Below are positions 10,795 through 22,780 of a DNA stretch of 64,000 nt, in pieces; position 1 is the first letter of the stretch; each line of letters starts with the position of its first letter. The stretch lies in NCBI GenBank assembly GCA_033961575.1, contig CM066729.1, positions 102,078,501 through 102,142,500 of the forward strand, read 5' to 3'. The translations under genes and the position numbers were made by a program. This stretch comes from Aselliscus stoliczkanus. Taxonomy: Eukaryota > Chordata > Mammalia > Chiroptera > Hipposideridae. The notes beneath the pieces are model-generated. The model was not told the origin of the DNA and searched no databases. It saw only the letters and a program-made list of their open reading frames with translations.

Positions 10795-10876
10795 TGTGGG
10801 TTTTTTTGTTTTGTTTTCTTTTGTTTTTGGAGGGCAGTGTCACTGGCCCTCAGATGTGGGACCCGAACTTGGGCCG
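10795..10876 (-). mobile_element. 5'-truncated tRNA-head SINE
   Basis: Poly(T) with interruptions, then the reverse complement of the SINE 3' half (GGGCAGTGTCACTGGCCCTC, GTGGGACCCGAAC). It ends before the A box. Near-identical 14-bp flanks (CAATGTTATGTGTG, CAATTTTATGTGTT) at 10781 and 10877 are the TSDs. Confidence 0.75.
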
Positions 10877-11073
10877 CAATTTTATGTGTTTCTGAATAAC
10901 TATTAAAGAAGAACTCTGAATTGTAACTCTGAAGTGTGACTTAGATAGTAAACAATTCTAAAGCAAAGTTTAACTTACTACTATATCTTGTCACTCTGAC
11001 TTGAAAAGCACTTAACCTTATAGATCATTTATAAAATGTGAGAAGTGCTAAATATTCCTTATATGATATTATA

Positions 11074-11104
11074 CAGAGGTGCCAAAAAAATGTATACACA
11101 TTTT
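11074..11104 (+). mobile_element. Mariner-like element, left terminus (interrupted)
   Basis: Starts after a TA with GAGGTGCCAAAAAAATGTAT and ACACATTTT, a mariner-type terminal sequence. It continues at 13879 after the nested copy B. The 9-bp ACACATTTT is duplicated on both sides of that insertion. Confidence 0.6.
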
Positions 11105-11873
11105 TTATTTTATTTTATTAGTTTCAGGTGTACAACACAATGCAATAGTTATACTCTTTACCCCCCAAAGTGAAAATCCCCCTCCCCCAGTTCACCACCC
11201 CACTCCCCGCCCATATAATACATATCCATCACAACTCCCCTGACTCCCCTCCACAGTATACTCCACATCCCGTGACATTCCACATATTCAGTTGCAGTTG
11301 GCATACAATACTATACAACATCAGCTTCAGGTGTACAGTGCAGTGATCAAGCCTCTACTCCATCCATGAAGTGGTCTCCCTAACAAGACATGTGTCTATC
11401 TGACACGCCACAAAATTTTTACAACATTATTATATTCCCCGAACTGTGTTTCATATCCCTGTGGCAATATTGTAGTTGTCTATTTATGCTGTCTAATCCC
11501 TTCCCCTTCCCCCATCCCCACCCCCTTCCCAACTAGCAACCCTCAGTTTTTCCTCTACATCTACGAGTCTGTTTACTTTGATCGTTCACTCAGCTCTTCA
11601 GACTCCACACACAAGTGAGATCACATGGTACCTGTCCTTTTCCAACTGACTTATTTCACACAACATAATAGTCTCTTCACAACATTATCAATTACATTCC
11701 CAGAACTGCCCCCATATATCCCTGCGGCAACATTGTAGTCCCATATACACTGTCCAAAACCTTCCCCCTCTCCCTCTTCCCCACTCCCTCCCAGCCAGCA
11801 ACCATCAGTTTTTCCTTTATATCTGCTTGATATGACTTCAATCTTCTTAAATTGTCTCTCTGGGTTAGCTTAT

Positions 11874-12842
11874 TTACCCCTTTCTTTTGTTTAAAAAAGC
11901 CATTTTAACATTTCTTGCAATGCTGGCTTGGTGGTAATTGAATTTCTTAAGCTTATTCTTTTCTGAGAAGCTCTTTATTTCTCCTTCAATTTTAAGTGAT
12001 AGCCGTGCTGGGTAGAGCAGTCTTGGTTGTAGGCCTTTATTTTGTGTCACTTTGAATATCTCCTGCCACTCCGTTCTGGCCTGCAGAGTTTCTGTAGACA
12101 AGTCAGCTGTTAGTCTAACAGGAGTTCCTTTGTATGTAACCTGTTGTCTTTCTCTTGCAGCCTCCAGGATTCTCTCTCTGTCTTTAACCTTTGCCATTTT
12201 AACTATGATGTGTCTTGATGTGGACCTGTTTGGGTTCAGCTTGTTTGGAACCCTCTGCACTTCCTGGGCATGTATGTTGATTTCCTTCACCAGGGTAGGG
12301 AAGTTTTCAGTCATTACTTTTTCAAATACCTTTTCAACCCCTTGCATCTTCTCTTCTCCTTCTGGTATCCCTATGATTCGAAGGTGGTTGCGTTTCACCT
12401 TGTCCCATAGGGCGCTTAAACTATTTTCATTGTTTTTTATTCTTTGGTCTTTTTGCTGTGCCAACTGGGTGAGTTCTGCTATTTTATCTTCCAAATCGCT
12501 GATCTGCTCCTCTGCTTCATCTACTCTACTGGTGATTCCTTCAAGTGTGTTCTTCATTTCAGTTATTGTATTCTTTAGTTCTAACAGGTTGTTTTTTATG
12601 GTTTCCCTATCCTTCTTTATGTCCTCGCTAAGTTCCTTAAACATTCTTATCATCAGTGTTCTAAACTCTGTCTCTGAAAGGTTGGATCCCTCTGTTTCAT
12701 TTGGTTCCATTTCTAGAGGTTTCTTCTGATCTTTTACTTGTGACATGTTTCTTTGTTTCCCCATTCTGGCTGTCGGTCTGGGATTGCTTTGATGTATTAG
12801 ATAGATCACCAGGAGAGCCCTGGCTGGATCACGCAAGCACAC
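11874..12842 (-). pseudogene. L1 ORF1p-like ORF, C-terminally frameshifted (copy B)
   Basis: A 322-codon frame closely matching copy A ORF1 through the coiled coil, RRM region (NHLRIIGIPEGEE) and C-terminal domain (SRHIIVKMAKVKDRERIL, LSTETLQART). A one-base insertion near 11940 changes KLKEFITTKPALQ into KLKKFNYHQAS and replaces the last ~30 residues, so the tail differs from A. The core RNA-binding domains remain open. The likely internal start is the Met of MGKQRNMSQ. Confidence 0.75.
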
Positions 12843-12974
12843 AGCTCACGGCCCAACACTCCCAGGAAAACTCCCAGTCTCAGCCTGTCCTAATCAGCCA
12901 CTTGCAGATCAGGCAGAGCAGCCCGACAACCAATCACCAGCCTGGCAACTCTGTAAGTGGAGTGCGGAGAGCGG

Positions 12975-13204
12975 GGAACCCGAGGCAGCTTGTGCATTCC
13001 CCGCGTCTCAGTGAGCAGCCTGTTGGAGCCGGATCACTCCCACTAGGTGTTTCCCTGACAACGCAGCACAAGCCGAGTGGAGGGTGGGATCTGAGGCTGC
13101 TCGTGCACTCCCGGGTCTCAGTGAGCAGCCTGTTGGAGCCGGAGGGCACCCGCCCTACGTTTCCCTGGCAACGCAGTATGAGCCAGTGGAGTGTGGGGAT
13201 CCAA
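12975..13204 (-). repeat. Two tandem ~110-bp promoter monomers (copy B 5'UTR)
   Basis: The word GTCTCAGTGAGCAGCCTGTT recurs at 13005 and 13115, a period of 110 bp. Each unit also carries an X-box-like site (13049-13062, 13159-13172) and a GTGGAG...GGGAT end. This is reminiscent of monomeric mouse L1 promoters. Confidence 0.7.
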
Positions 13205-13878
13205 GGCTGCAGGCGCGCACGCACGCGCGTACTTCTGCGCCAATTCCACCAGACCAATTAGGTCCCGGACCTGATTCTTCGTGGGAGGGCCCAAACCTGA
13301 CAAAATGGCGACCTCCTTACACCACTCGCGTGCAGGCTCCGCACCACGGGAAGAACAGTTCAAAAAGCTCCAGCCTTAGCACCAAAGGTGCTCAGTTCAG
13401 TCAGTCCCCACAGGCTCCCGGCTCACACAGCCACTCCCTCCACCAGGAACCAGGTAAGTGCTCACCAGCGAGCAAGCCCGGGCACCGGCCCCACAGATTC
13501 TCCAGCTGCTCTTAGCCTCACCGAGCTGGGCAAAGAGAGTCCTTACTAATTTACTGCCAGCTATCTTAGAACTTCTCTTCCCGGTAAAGGAGCTCTGGGC
13601 TGGTGAGCTTGGTGTGCGGCCGGAGGGTCTCTCCCCCAACCGGAGAAGTCTCTCCACAACTGGGACCATCCTCATGGGGCTCGCCCTCTCTCGTCTCCAC
13701 CCGTCCTACCAGACCCGACGCAGCTTCCTCTTTAAGTTCTTCGTTTAGTTGTTCTGTTCCTCCAGTGTTCCGGGGACCTCCAGGGTTGAATGCTGTATAA
13801 TTTGCTTGTAATTTTGGTGTGATCCTGGGAGGTAGTTAGCACAGCGTCTGTCTATTGCGCCATTTTACCAGAAGTCCC

Positions 13879-13990
13879 ACACATTTTAAGAAGGGAAAAA
13901 ACTGTATTAAAATTGTAATACTCAATATATACCGATAACAAAAGATGAATACAAGTCATGTTTATATATTTTCTCAGTACACCCGGTATG
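13879..13990 (+). mobile_element. Mariner-like element, continuation after copy B
   Basis: Resumes with ACACATTTTAAGAAGGG and an AT-rich internal segment ending at about CTCAGTACACCC. It looks like the internal flank of a mariner terminus. The rest of the transposon is missing or unrecognisable. Confidence 0.5.
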
Positions 13991-15694
13991 CAAACCATAT
14001 TAAAAGACAACATTTTTACATGCAGGGAATTTTAATAAACTTGACATAGGAGACATCAAAAAATACAGTCAGTATTGCTAACGTATGTTCCGCCTTTGTC
14101 TTTAGACTGATGAGCACAAATTCAAACACAGGTGAGGCTCATTTATCAGATCAACTGCAATATGGCACCTGTTTAAAAGAAAGTCATGAGACATTGCTAC
14201 ACTGTAACAAATAAGGTCATGGCTTTTACTTGTGAGTACCATATCAAGTCTGCCCTTTCTCCCCTCTTATGAATGGCAGCTGGAAGGGTCAAGAGTCTCC
14301 ATAACCATCCTCATTTCTACACCAAATACAAGCTATGGCTTCTCCAAGACCATCCTCATTTGATCATTTGCTAGAAGCATTTCCAGGATTCAGAGAAGCC
14401 ATTATCCTCACCATTCTGGATTATTACAGTGAAAGGACAAAGATTAACATTAACAAAAGAAAGTGTCACATAAGTAGGGCTAGAAGACAACAGTTTTTCC
14501 CTCCAGGTGGAGCGCCTATCTCTCCTAGCAATGATGTGTGACAGTATGCATGGAATGTTGTCAACTAAGAAAGCTCCACAAAGCCTTACGGTCCTGAGTT
14601 TTACTGAGACTGGGTCACATAGACATGAATGGCCTTAGTCTCCAGCTAACCTTGGTCTCCAGCCCCTCCAAATGTCAGTGATAACACGTTCCTAAGGCCC
14701 TTCCTCACAAACCACACTGTTAGCATAAATGATCAGTATGGCCCAAGGCCTTCAGGTAAGCAAAGATTCCTGTGAAACAGACATTCCAAAGGCATGGAGA
14801 TTACTTCCCAGAAGTGAGAGCAAAGCTCAAGCCTCTCCTTGGGCAAAGTTATATTCTTTACTGTTGACTGGCCAAGATAATTTTTGTTCCTAGGATGTAT
14901 TTCTTGGCATTTCCAAAATATTCCATTGGTGTCTCCTATTCCCAGGTGATGCCTTTGCTCTTGTTGGCATCTGTATAAGAGAATCTGGAACCTGACCTAT
15001 CTTCCGCTCCAACAGACCATGAGGACTTGGCTTGGTTTTGTGCTTGCCCCTCTTTTCCGTGGCGTGGCACTGGGCACACCTCCAAACAAAAACTTCCTAG
15101 CTCTTCTCAACATCACCCATTTTTAATTTGTTCTCTTATTCTGTATGCTATAAGGTTCCCACTGGGAAGCCAGGCATGCCACTCTCTTCTGGGCATATTT
15201 TCAGCCACTACCTTATTGGGTTACTTTGAGTTGTCCCCAAAGGAATGCTAGAGCTAAGAACTTGAGTGTAGGAGTTCATTTGGGAGATGATTCCAGACAA
15301 CAGGAGTGAAATTGCAGGAAATGTGGGATGGATAAAGGGGGAAATCCAATATGAGAGTGTGATTTTTGAGATTGCTGCTGTGGAGCATGGTGCATTATTC
15401 CAGTGGGACCCACTGAGAAATCCACAGGATGCCTTTTGGAATTGTCTACTTGAGGAGGGACAGGGAATATTGATCCATTGGGTTATAACCCCATTGGGAT
15501 ATAACCCCATGGGTCAAGCATCACCCTACTGAAATTCACTCCAGCCATAGCCTTTGGCACTGGGGGAGCCCTGGGGCAGAAGTCAAAGTCATTGCTGTTA
15601 GATAGTTGGAATGTACATTGGAACTCTCACTCCCGAAGCAGCTGGGACCAGAGGACGGATTTCAGCCATGTCTGTGGTAGCTCCATTACCTATA
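13991..15694. other. Intergenic DNA, no gene recognised
   Basis: Mixed-composition DNA. At 15478-15512 there is a small direct repeat of ATTGGG(T/A)TATAACCCC. Open frames here (e.g. 15287-15532) lack any domain. Confidence 0.4.
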
Positions 15695-15780
15695 CCAGTG
15701 GTTCACAAATATTGAGGACTATCTGAATCACCTGGAGAGCTAATTAAAAACACGAGACCCAGATTCATAGAAAAGGCATA
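15695..15780 (+). repeat. MER5A-like hAT MITE fragment
   Basis: CCAGTGGTTCACAAATATTG, GAATCACCTGGAGAGCTAA and GAGACCCAGATTCATAG are the ordered landmarks of the 5' half of MER5-type nonautonomous hAT-Charlie elements. The right end is lost. Confidence 0.6.
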
Positions 15781-16084
15781 AGGTGTGATCCTTTGTAGTC
15801 TTACCAAGTTTCCTGGTTGATTTGATACTTACACCGACGTTTCAGTACCACTTATGGTACTCTGTATGGACCCTATAGGGAGAAGGCAGCCTTACTAGGA
15901 ATTGAGTTGAAGTTAATTTGCTACTATTAACCCAAACTGGAAGATCCAGAGTGTGCTCCAGGCTCCTCCATTCCCTCATATCTTTAGTTGTGTTAGTTCA
16001 GTTCATGTATTTGTTGTTCCTGCCTGTTCAGCTAGTACCTTGACACACTATCTAGCTCTTAGCAATTCTTTCCCTCAAAGGAAA

Positions 16085-16280
16085 AGAAAGTTACATTTAA
16101 TAAACATCTGCTATGAGTTAGTCAACTTGATAGACATTTTAGAGACATGATTTCCTTTCATTCTCATGACAACCTTGAGAAGTAGGTGGTATTATATCCA
16201 TTTTCTGATGAAAAAAAATTAAAGTTCAAAGAGATGCAAAGTTGTGTATCTACTATTGACTGAAGTAGAAAACAGGTCTA
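16085..16280 (+). repeat. MIR SINE remnant
   Basis: Shows TTTCATTCTCATGACAACCT, AGTAGGTGGTATTAT, a TCCATTTTCTGATGAAA segment and AAGAGATGCAAAGTTGTG, the ordered core of MIR. Confidence 0.6.
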
Positions 16281-16494
16281 CTCAACTGCAGAGTCCTGTT
16301 GATATGTCACACTTTTGTCATTGTAAAGAAATGGTAACAACAACCTGCATTAACTCCCTCCATGCACATCTATGCTCTCTGGAACTTTAAAGAGGAAGAC
16401 ACCAACCCAGCTAGGAAAATATTTTAAGTTGTTGAGGTCAGACCAATCATCCTTTGTGAAAAGCAGTCCCTGATCACATTTTGGCTCAATGGAC

Positions 16495-16585
16495 TTATTT
16501 GATTGGGTTTATTGAGCACCTACTACACACCACACACAGTGTTAGGTGCTCTGCATACTATCACTTTACTATTCACAGTAACAGG
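16495..16585 (-). repeat. L2/MIR-type 3' end fragment
   Basis: GGTTTATTGAGCACCTACTA and GTTAGGTGCTCTGCATAC are the reverse complement of the common L2/MIR terminus. Confidence 0.5.
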
Positions 16586-17829
16586 GCATTGCCATCTCCT
16601 TCCTGATCTCATGTCTTCTGTACCTTCCTACAACAAATAATCTCAGCAGCTTTATTATACTAATCATAAAACCGATCCTCACAAAACATAAAGGGGATAA
16701 AATGCAACAAATTTCATTCAGCTTCCTTGCAGGTTTTATCAGATCTATTTGAATTTCTTTTGGAGACTCAAAGAAGACAGCAGTTATTTTTGAAGTTTGA
16801 AAATCAGGCCTGAACTTCACTTATTTATTATTCACATGCTTTGAAAGAACTTTTAATTATAATTTTAAATGTATTTTAAAGTGTTTAAGACGGAGTCAAA
16901 ATATATCTTAGTATTTAATGGCAATTTGGGCCACATCGTCTAATATTTATTTTTATCTGTGTATGCTAATGGTTCTTTCTCATTTTCCATTAGTTCTTAT
17001 ATAGTGTCTACATTTAGTGTTCTCTGTCTTAAAAACAGCAATTCCATTCCCTCCAGCACTCATATGTCTGTGTGAAAGTGTTAACCTTTTTCAGAGCGAC
17101 TCTATACATTCTTCAAAGCAAATGTGTTTGGTGTATTACTTTGTATTCCTTGAACAGATAGCAACATAGTTTCTGACAGCTTATTTCCGACAGCTAGGAA
17201 TAAAGTCATTGTTAAACAATCTAAAGGCCTTTGGTCTGGTGTTAATGATCTGTTTGGACTCTTCCTTGTCTACAGTGTCTGATGTTTCTGTTTCAATTTC
17301 TACTGCTGAAGATAACATTTGATAGCTCGGTTCATCCCATGAAAAGTTTAAGTTAATTACAGAGGGGCCTGATTTGCTAGATTAAAAGGTCAAGAATTTA
17401 AAAATTCATTTTGGGGGTAGAGATTTGAAAGGGCTACACAGTGCACAGTTTATTCAGTCAGAGGAGAGCAAGACGCTCTAGAAATGAAACAGAGTTAAAA
17501 ATCAGTAGTTATTCTCACTGCAGAAGGAATGATACATTCAAATCTATACAAAGAGTTGAACATAATGCTTATAATCCTTTATTGTCAGTACTGTTTTAGT
17601 TTTTGGAGCATTTAGAATCAGGGTGATTTATAGAAAAAAAAAAAGGCAGATTTAGGGAGCTAGGCCAGAGCTGTCTTTGTTTTAAATAGCACAAGACTCT
17701 GAAGAGCTATTTAAATGAAAGCGCTCCTAGATAGTACAAGAAGAGCACCACAGTTTCTCCCCTTGCCCACCATTTTACCTCAGCCACCACACATAAACTC
17801 TGCTGAATTTTTATACACATTAATAGTCT
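16586..17829. other. Intergenic DNA, nothing recognised
   Basis: AT-rich with no recognised repeat or gene. A poly(A) run lies at about 17633-17644. Confidence 0.4.
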
Positions 17830-17990
17830 TAGGTCAAATACATGGTGATGGAAGGAAAATTGACTTTGGGTGGTGAACACACAATGCAGTATACAGATGA
17901 TGTATTATAGAATTGTACACTAGAAACCGATATAATTTTGTTAACCAATGTCACCCCAATAAATTGAATAAATTTTTTTTAAAGACTTTA
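17830..17990 (+). mobile_element. 5'-truncated L1, 3' end only
   Basis: The 3'UTR tail of an L1: GGTGGTGAACACACAATGCA, GATGATGTATTATAGAATTG, ACCAATGTCACCCCAATAAA, then A/T tail. It is the same tail type as the element ending at about 32020. Confidence 0.75.
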
Positions 17991-18156
17991 AAAACATAAT
18001 AATGAATCCCAAATAGCCTGCTTGCTCTCAGCCCACTGAAGAAGAGGCACGTGAGCCAAGGCCCTGAACAACTTTAAGAGTATGAAGTGCCTGAATAATA
18101 AGGCCTATGCCCACGGCGCCAGCGTCGACTTGACCAGCTGATTCTAAAACAACCTG

Positions 18157-18264
18157 TTGGGCCGGCCTAGTGGCGTGGTGGTTAAGCGCTGGCTTGGGAG
18201 GCCAGCGGCCCCCATTCAGTTCCCACATATGAAGGCCAGTGACACTGCCCTCAAAAAAAAAATA
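18157..18264 (+). mobile_element. tRNA-head SINE, short form
   Basis: Complete ~105-bp SINE: GGGCCGGCCTAGTGGCG head, TGGTTAAGCGCTGGCTTG, a degraded B box, GGCCAGTGACACTGCCCTC and poly(A). Perfect 12-bp TSDs, TAAAACAACCTG (18145-18156, 18265-18276). Confidence 0.9.
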
Positions 18265-18735
18265 TAAAACAACCTGAAATAGCCAAATGACTACTTTATA
18301 TCCAAAAACAAAGAATTGCAGAGGTACAGCTGGTTAGAAATGAGTCCGGGGCCACAGGGGTGTTAATAACTGAGTGCATGAGTGAGAGAGAGGGAAGCTG
18401 AGCCAAGTGAGAAAGTCTGATGGACTCTCAAAATCTGGCTTCAGCCCACAGATCAAATGTTGATTAAAGGATAAAAGAGGATCAAAAATGACTCAAAGAT
18501 TCCTGGCTGGAGCTGCTGCAAAAGCAGCCGCTTCATTAGCCAATATGTTGTGAGGAATGTGAGGAGCCACTGGCATTTCAGTTCCATTAGAAAAAATCCT
18601 CTGACGTATTGTCGGTATGAAACTTTCCTGTGTCAGTACTTCCACACATCAATTTTCACTTGCTGGTGAGTGAGCTCAGGCAGATCACACCAACAAAACT
18701 TGAGCTCCTTCTTATCCACCCCCATCCCACTTTTT

Positions 18736-18846
18736 TTTTTTTTTTTTTTTTTTAGGGCAGTGTCACTGGCCCTCATATGTGGGACCCAAACCAGGACTGC
18801 CGGCTTCCCAAACCAGCGCCCAACCACCGCGCCACTCAGCCGGCCT
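18736..18846 (-). mobile_element. tRNA-head SINE, short form
   Basis: Reverse-oriented short SINE from poly(T) through AGGGCAGTGTCACTGGCCCT to GCGCCACTCAGCCGGCC. 15-bp TSDs with one mismatch lie at 18721-18735 and 18847-18861. Confidence 0.88.
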
Positions 18847-19436
18847 CCCACCCCACTTTTTAAAAATTTATTGCAAAATCACTGCATGAGGAAAACATGT
18901 AGATGTAATGTGGCTGGACCTCTGCAATCCATTTGATGCAGTGTCTTGTGAGACCTGACTTGAAAAATTAATAGAAATTGATTTGGATAGAAGTGCTGTC
19001 GCTTGGATTGAAAACTGGCTCAAAGACTATAAACAAAGGATAATGATAAACGGCAGAACAATCAAAGAGCAGTAGTCGAGTTTTCCATAAGAGGACATTG
19101 TCCATGAGTCAGGATTTGAGTTCATTTTTGATTAGTCCTAGTGTTAGCTACAAAGAAATGAAGAATGTATAAATGAAATCACAGTGGACTCTCAATGGGA
19201 AGGAAAGTAAATATTAATAAAAGGTGAATCACATGGGGCCAAAGGAATGTTAGAACTATAAAGGAGGGAAATCAATTAAAAAATACTAGAAAATGACAGG
19301 GAGACATTCTTCCCAAACTCAAAGATTTAGAGCATACCTGTAGATAAATTCAAAAGGTTTAGTTTACCTGACATTTATAATTTTCAGTTTTCTGTTGATG
19401 CTCCAATATTTATTTGAATAAAATGATAAATTCGGC

Positions 19437-19735
19437 AGATACAAAGAACACTCTGATGGTTGCCAGATGGGAGGGGTGCTAGGGGGCTGGATGAGAAAGG
19501 TGAAGGGGTTAAGAGGTACAAATTGGTAGTTACAAAACAGTCATGGGGATGTAAAGTACAGCGTAGAAAATACAGTCAATAATATTATACTAACTATGTA
19601 CAGTGCCAGGTGGGTACTAGACTAACCAGAGATCACTTCATAAACTGTAGAAATGTCTAACCACTATGCTGTACACCTGAAACTAACATAAAACAATATT
19701 GAATGTCAACTATAATTGGGGGAAAAAAGTGGTAG
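19437..19735 (+). mobile_element. 5'-truncated L1, single 3'UTR module
   Basis: Contains GATGGTTGCCAGATGGGAGG, GTTACAAAACAGTCATGGGG, GTCAATAATATTATAC and ACTATGCTGTACACCTGAAA. This is one copy of the module that is duplicated in copies D and E. Confidence 0.8.
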
Positions 19736-20519
19736 ATTTCAGACCAATAAATATTCTTAAATTTTAGAAGCTTTATAAAAATAGTATTTATTTACCCCCC
19801 ATCCCTCCTACTTTCAGAACATGGATCTTTAGGTGTAGATTAATTTGCATACTGATTTACCAGTTGAACATCAGAATGAGTGAGAATGTGAAAGCATTTT
19901 ATAATCAGGCAACCAAAGTAAAACATAAAAGTAAAAAGTGATGATGCACATGTGGTTTGTATTATTTGCACCAGGAGCTTATAATGATTGATTACCTTTT
20001 AAGGTAAAGAATAAAAATTTGCTACCAATATGAAATGAATTAATTGATTACATATTGATTGTACTTCTATTAAGTGTTGAGTCCTTTACTAAAAGTTTTT
20101 TGTTTCTGTTCAGGTGAGAAAGGAGTTGTTCGAAAGTAAAGTTAGAACAAGGACAGCACATTTCTTTACCTCAAGGAATTTTGTTCACAAGTACATTCTT
20201 AGAATGTCAATGCCGCAAAGAACCTAAGAATTCATTGGTTCTGACCCCCTTCCTTTTGGACAAGAACTGGAATTCTCAGGGAAATGGCTCCCCCACACAT
20301 GGTGATGTGCTTAGAAGCCTCCACATAACCCCGTGAAATCTTTCACTCCCCATATGCTTCCATATCATGCCTCAGAGCTCACCTCGCCACTGTCTTTCCA
20401 GGCAGGCTGGGACAAGCTCAACAGAGGCACGGAGTACTTTTCCTAGGCATTCATTTTGGAGCGTTGACCAAGCCTGCTGACTGGGACTGGCCACAGACTG
20501 TAACACCGTCAGTGCCTCT
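19736..20519. other. Intergenic DNA, nothing recognised
   Basis: No repeat, gene or structure was recognised. Short open frames at 20372-20641 show no domain. Confidence 0.4.
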
Positions 20520-21870
20520 TTATGCCCGGTGAACAACACTCTAAGCCAGAGTCTTTCAGAACCTTGGAGCCACATAATCCCACAGAGCTTTTCATTCCTG
20601 CAGTCCTTGGCCTCCACCCAAATGCACGCTCCAACAGTCATCTGTCATCTCACATCCTCACTCTCAGCCTACTCTCTTTCCTTTCTTATGAGTCATCTTC
20701 CCATTCCCTTTCCACTTTCCTGTCAGCCTCCTGGACTTGCTCACATCACTCCCTCTGCCCATCCTGCCTTTCCCGGCATGATCTACCTGGTGAATACCCA
20801 CTCAGCTTTCAAGACTCATCTTCATCACCATCCCCTTCTCGGCAAAGGAAAATCAAGCTTGCCTCCTCCTAAATGCCTTCCTCCATAGAACTGACAAGTC
20901 CCCCCATTTTTGCTTCCCTTATAGGGTTTAATAGAAGCAAAAACAGGAAACTGTCAATTCTATCAGGCAAGGCAGCTATCATAGCCCCTTAAATGGTTAA
21001 AGAATTTCCTTGTTTGCATATCTGCTTCCACTGGAATACAATCTCTCTGAGAGACTAGACCTTGTTTTGTGCCCTTTACTGCACCCTCAGTGCCTGGAGC
21101 AGTATCTCCTAGCATATAATAGGCTCTTACTAAACATTTAATGAAGCAAGTATCTCTACTGAACCATTAGCTTCTTGGAGGCAGGAACAATGCCTTCCTC
21201 CCCCAGCACCCCACAGTTCTTAGCACATATGGCTGGATAATCCTATTAAATTATTCTCACAATGCCATCTGGAACTCTTATTCTACTTTAAATAAATTCG
21301 CTTCATTCAAACACTTTACCCAGCTTTCCCTCAATCTACTTACTGTATCATACACCTGGTTCTCCCTTACTGGATGTAACTTCCATGTTTGTCCTCTCAA
21401 AAAGACATTGCTCATCCACACAGCCCATTTTCCCTAGGACCTAAGGTCAGCCTACTGCTGGATTACCATTTCACTCAGTAGCTTCCACCATAGACAAAAT
21501 TATTGAAAAAGGAGTCACTGCCCCTGTTGCCAGTCAGCCTCTAGTCCCCATCTCCCCTGAAGCGGCACTTAATAGGGCCAAATGCAATGGACAATTCTTA
21601 ATCCTATTTCAGGCTCCTTGCAATTCTCAGCTTATTATGGTTCTCAACTTCTTTGTAATATCTGACACTTGTTACATGAAGCATTTTCCCTCCCTCACCT
21701 GCTTCTTTTCCTCATAGTTCTCTGTTCTAACTTGCACAGTCTTTTAGAAGCTTTGGCTTTGTATCTTATTCTTTATCCGGTATTTTGCCCTCAGGTCTCT
21801 GAACACTACACTCTGGTTAAACAATCAATCACCTTTACAATGAGGAATCTCATGTCCACTCTTCTTTGAA
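20520..21870 (+). repeat. L2 (CR1-like LINE) 3' region remnants
   Basis: C/T-rich sequence with L2 3' landmarks. These include CTCACATCACTCCCTCTGCC, then a GAGACTAGACCTTG segment, CCTCAGTGCCTGGAGCAGTA, CTAGCATATAATAGGCTCTT, and a second set at 21170-21240 (TTCTTGGAGGCAGGAACAAT). At least two overlapping or adjacent fragments are present. It is old and non-coding now. Several short plus-strand frames arise from the pyrimidine bias. Confidence 0.6.
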
Positions 21871-22194
21871 GGTGGAGTCGCATATATCCATCTGTCTTTG
21901 GAGAACTCCTCTTAGATAACTTAAAATCAACCTTTACACACATCCAGAAAGGCAGGGAGAGGATGGGGAAAAAATTGTAATGCCCGCATGAGGAGAGAAG
22001 AAAGTTTTGGTGTAGTTCCAGGGTTTGAGGGACATAGAAAGATGGGTGGGGAAAAAAAACCTTTTTTTTTTTTTTTTTTTTGTAACACTAGTCCTGAAAT
22101 TCTAATGTCTTGTATTGCATTTAAATATTTTTGGCTCACAATTTTGTGTTATTTAACTGTGACATCACAAAGAGACTAGACCACAAAAAGGCCA

Positions 22195-22780
22195 TGGTTT
22201 ATGTGATCTATACCTGGATTATTGCAGTAGCCTTCTATATAATTCCCTAATGTTCCCTTCAAACCTACACCTGAATATCAAAGTGACATTTTCAAGATTA
22301 AAAACTTGATCATAACAATGCCTTGTTTAAAAATTTTCAGTGATTTATCCAAAGGTCACAAACCATTCTAGCTCTTAATTTAAGCATGATTGCCTTTCAA
22401 ACTGCAACTCTTTCCCAAGCATTCAACCAAATTTTAGACAGTTCCCAGAGCTAAAACCATCCTGAAGATCTAGCACTCCCCTAAAAACATATCTTCTGAC
22501 ATATGATTTTTTTTCTTCCACTTCAGATGTTCTCCTTCTCTTCTTTACATCACTAATTCCTATTTATCTTCAAATTCTGTACAAATGGCTGCTCCTAAAA
22601 TGTCTTCCCTGGCATCGGACTCTGAGTCAGATGGTTGCTCCCCTCATCCCAGTAATCATGCCCATCCATTTCATGATCCATTATGTCTTTTCTCTTCCTT
22701 GAGAGAACCAACATTACCAGTTTGATGTTTGCCTGCAAGAGTTTTTTCAGAGCATTTATAAACACTGCATGCAACTTATA
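22195..22780 (+). repeat. L2 fragment, upstream portion
   Basis: ACCTGGATTATTGCAGTAGC, then a CTTGATCATAACAATGCC segment, TTTTCAGTGATTTATCC and a CCTTGAGAGAACCAAC end follow the order of the distal ORF and 3' part of L2. The antisense L2 at 30725-35700 belongs to the same family. Confidence 0.55.

Larger units (their letters stand above)
11105..13878 (-). mobile_element. Half-L1 (HAL1-like) retrotransposon, copy B
   Basis: Same family and orientation as copy A, about 2.8 kb. It is inserted in a mariner-like element with a 9-bp TSD, ACACATTTT (11096-11104, 13879-13887). Relative to copy A it lacks about 570 bp. The 3'UTR at about 11852 runs straight into the end of ORF1, so the endonuclease remnant is gone. 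The 5'UTR has two ~110-bp monomers. The 5' end reads ACCAGAAGTC on plus instead of the ETS-perfect ACCGGAAGTC of copy A. Confidence 0.85.

Noticed and set aside
11874..12842. ORF1 of copy B as a domesticated host gene
   Set aside because: It sits in a TSD-flanked retroposon with its own 5' and 3'UTR and a frameshifted C-terminus; nothing indicates host exaptation.
12701..13515. Overlapping plus-strand frames of 143-186 codons in GC-rich DNA
   Set aside because: They lie in the antisense of the half-L1 5'UTR. Absence of stops reflects GC content and monomer repetition, not a protein.
20522..20888. Two overlapping Ser/Pro/His-rich frames
   Set aside because: Pyrimidine-rich L2 sequence gives these compositions; no conserved domain.
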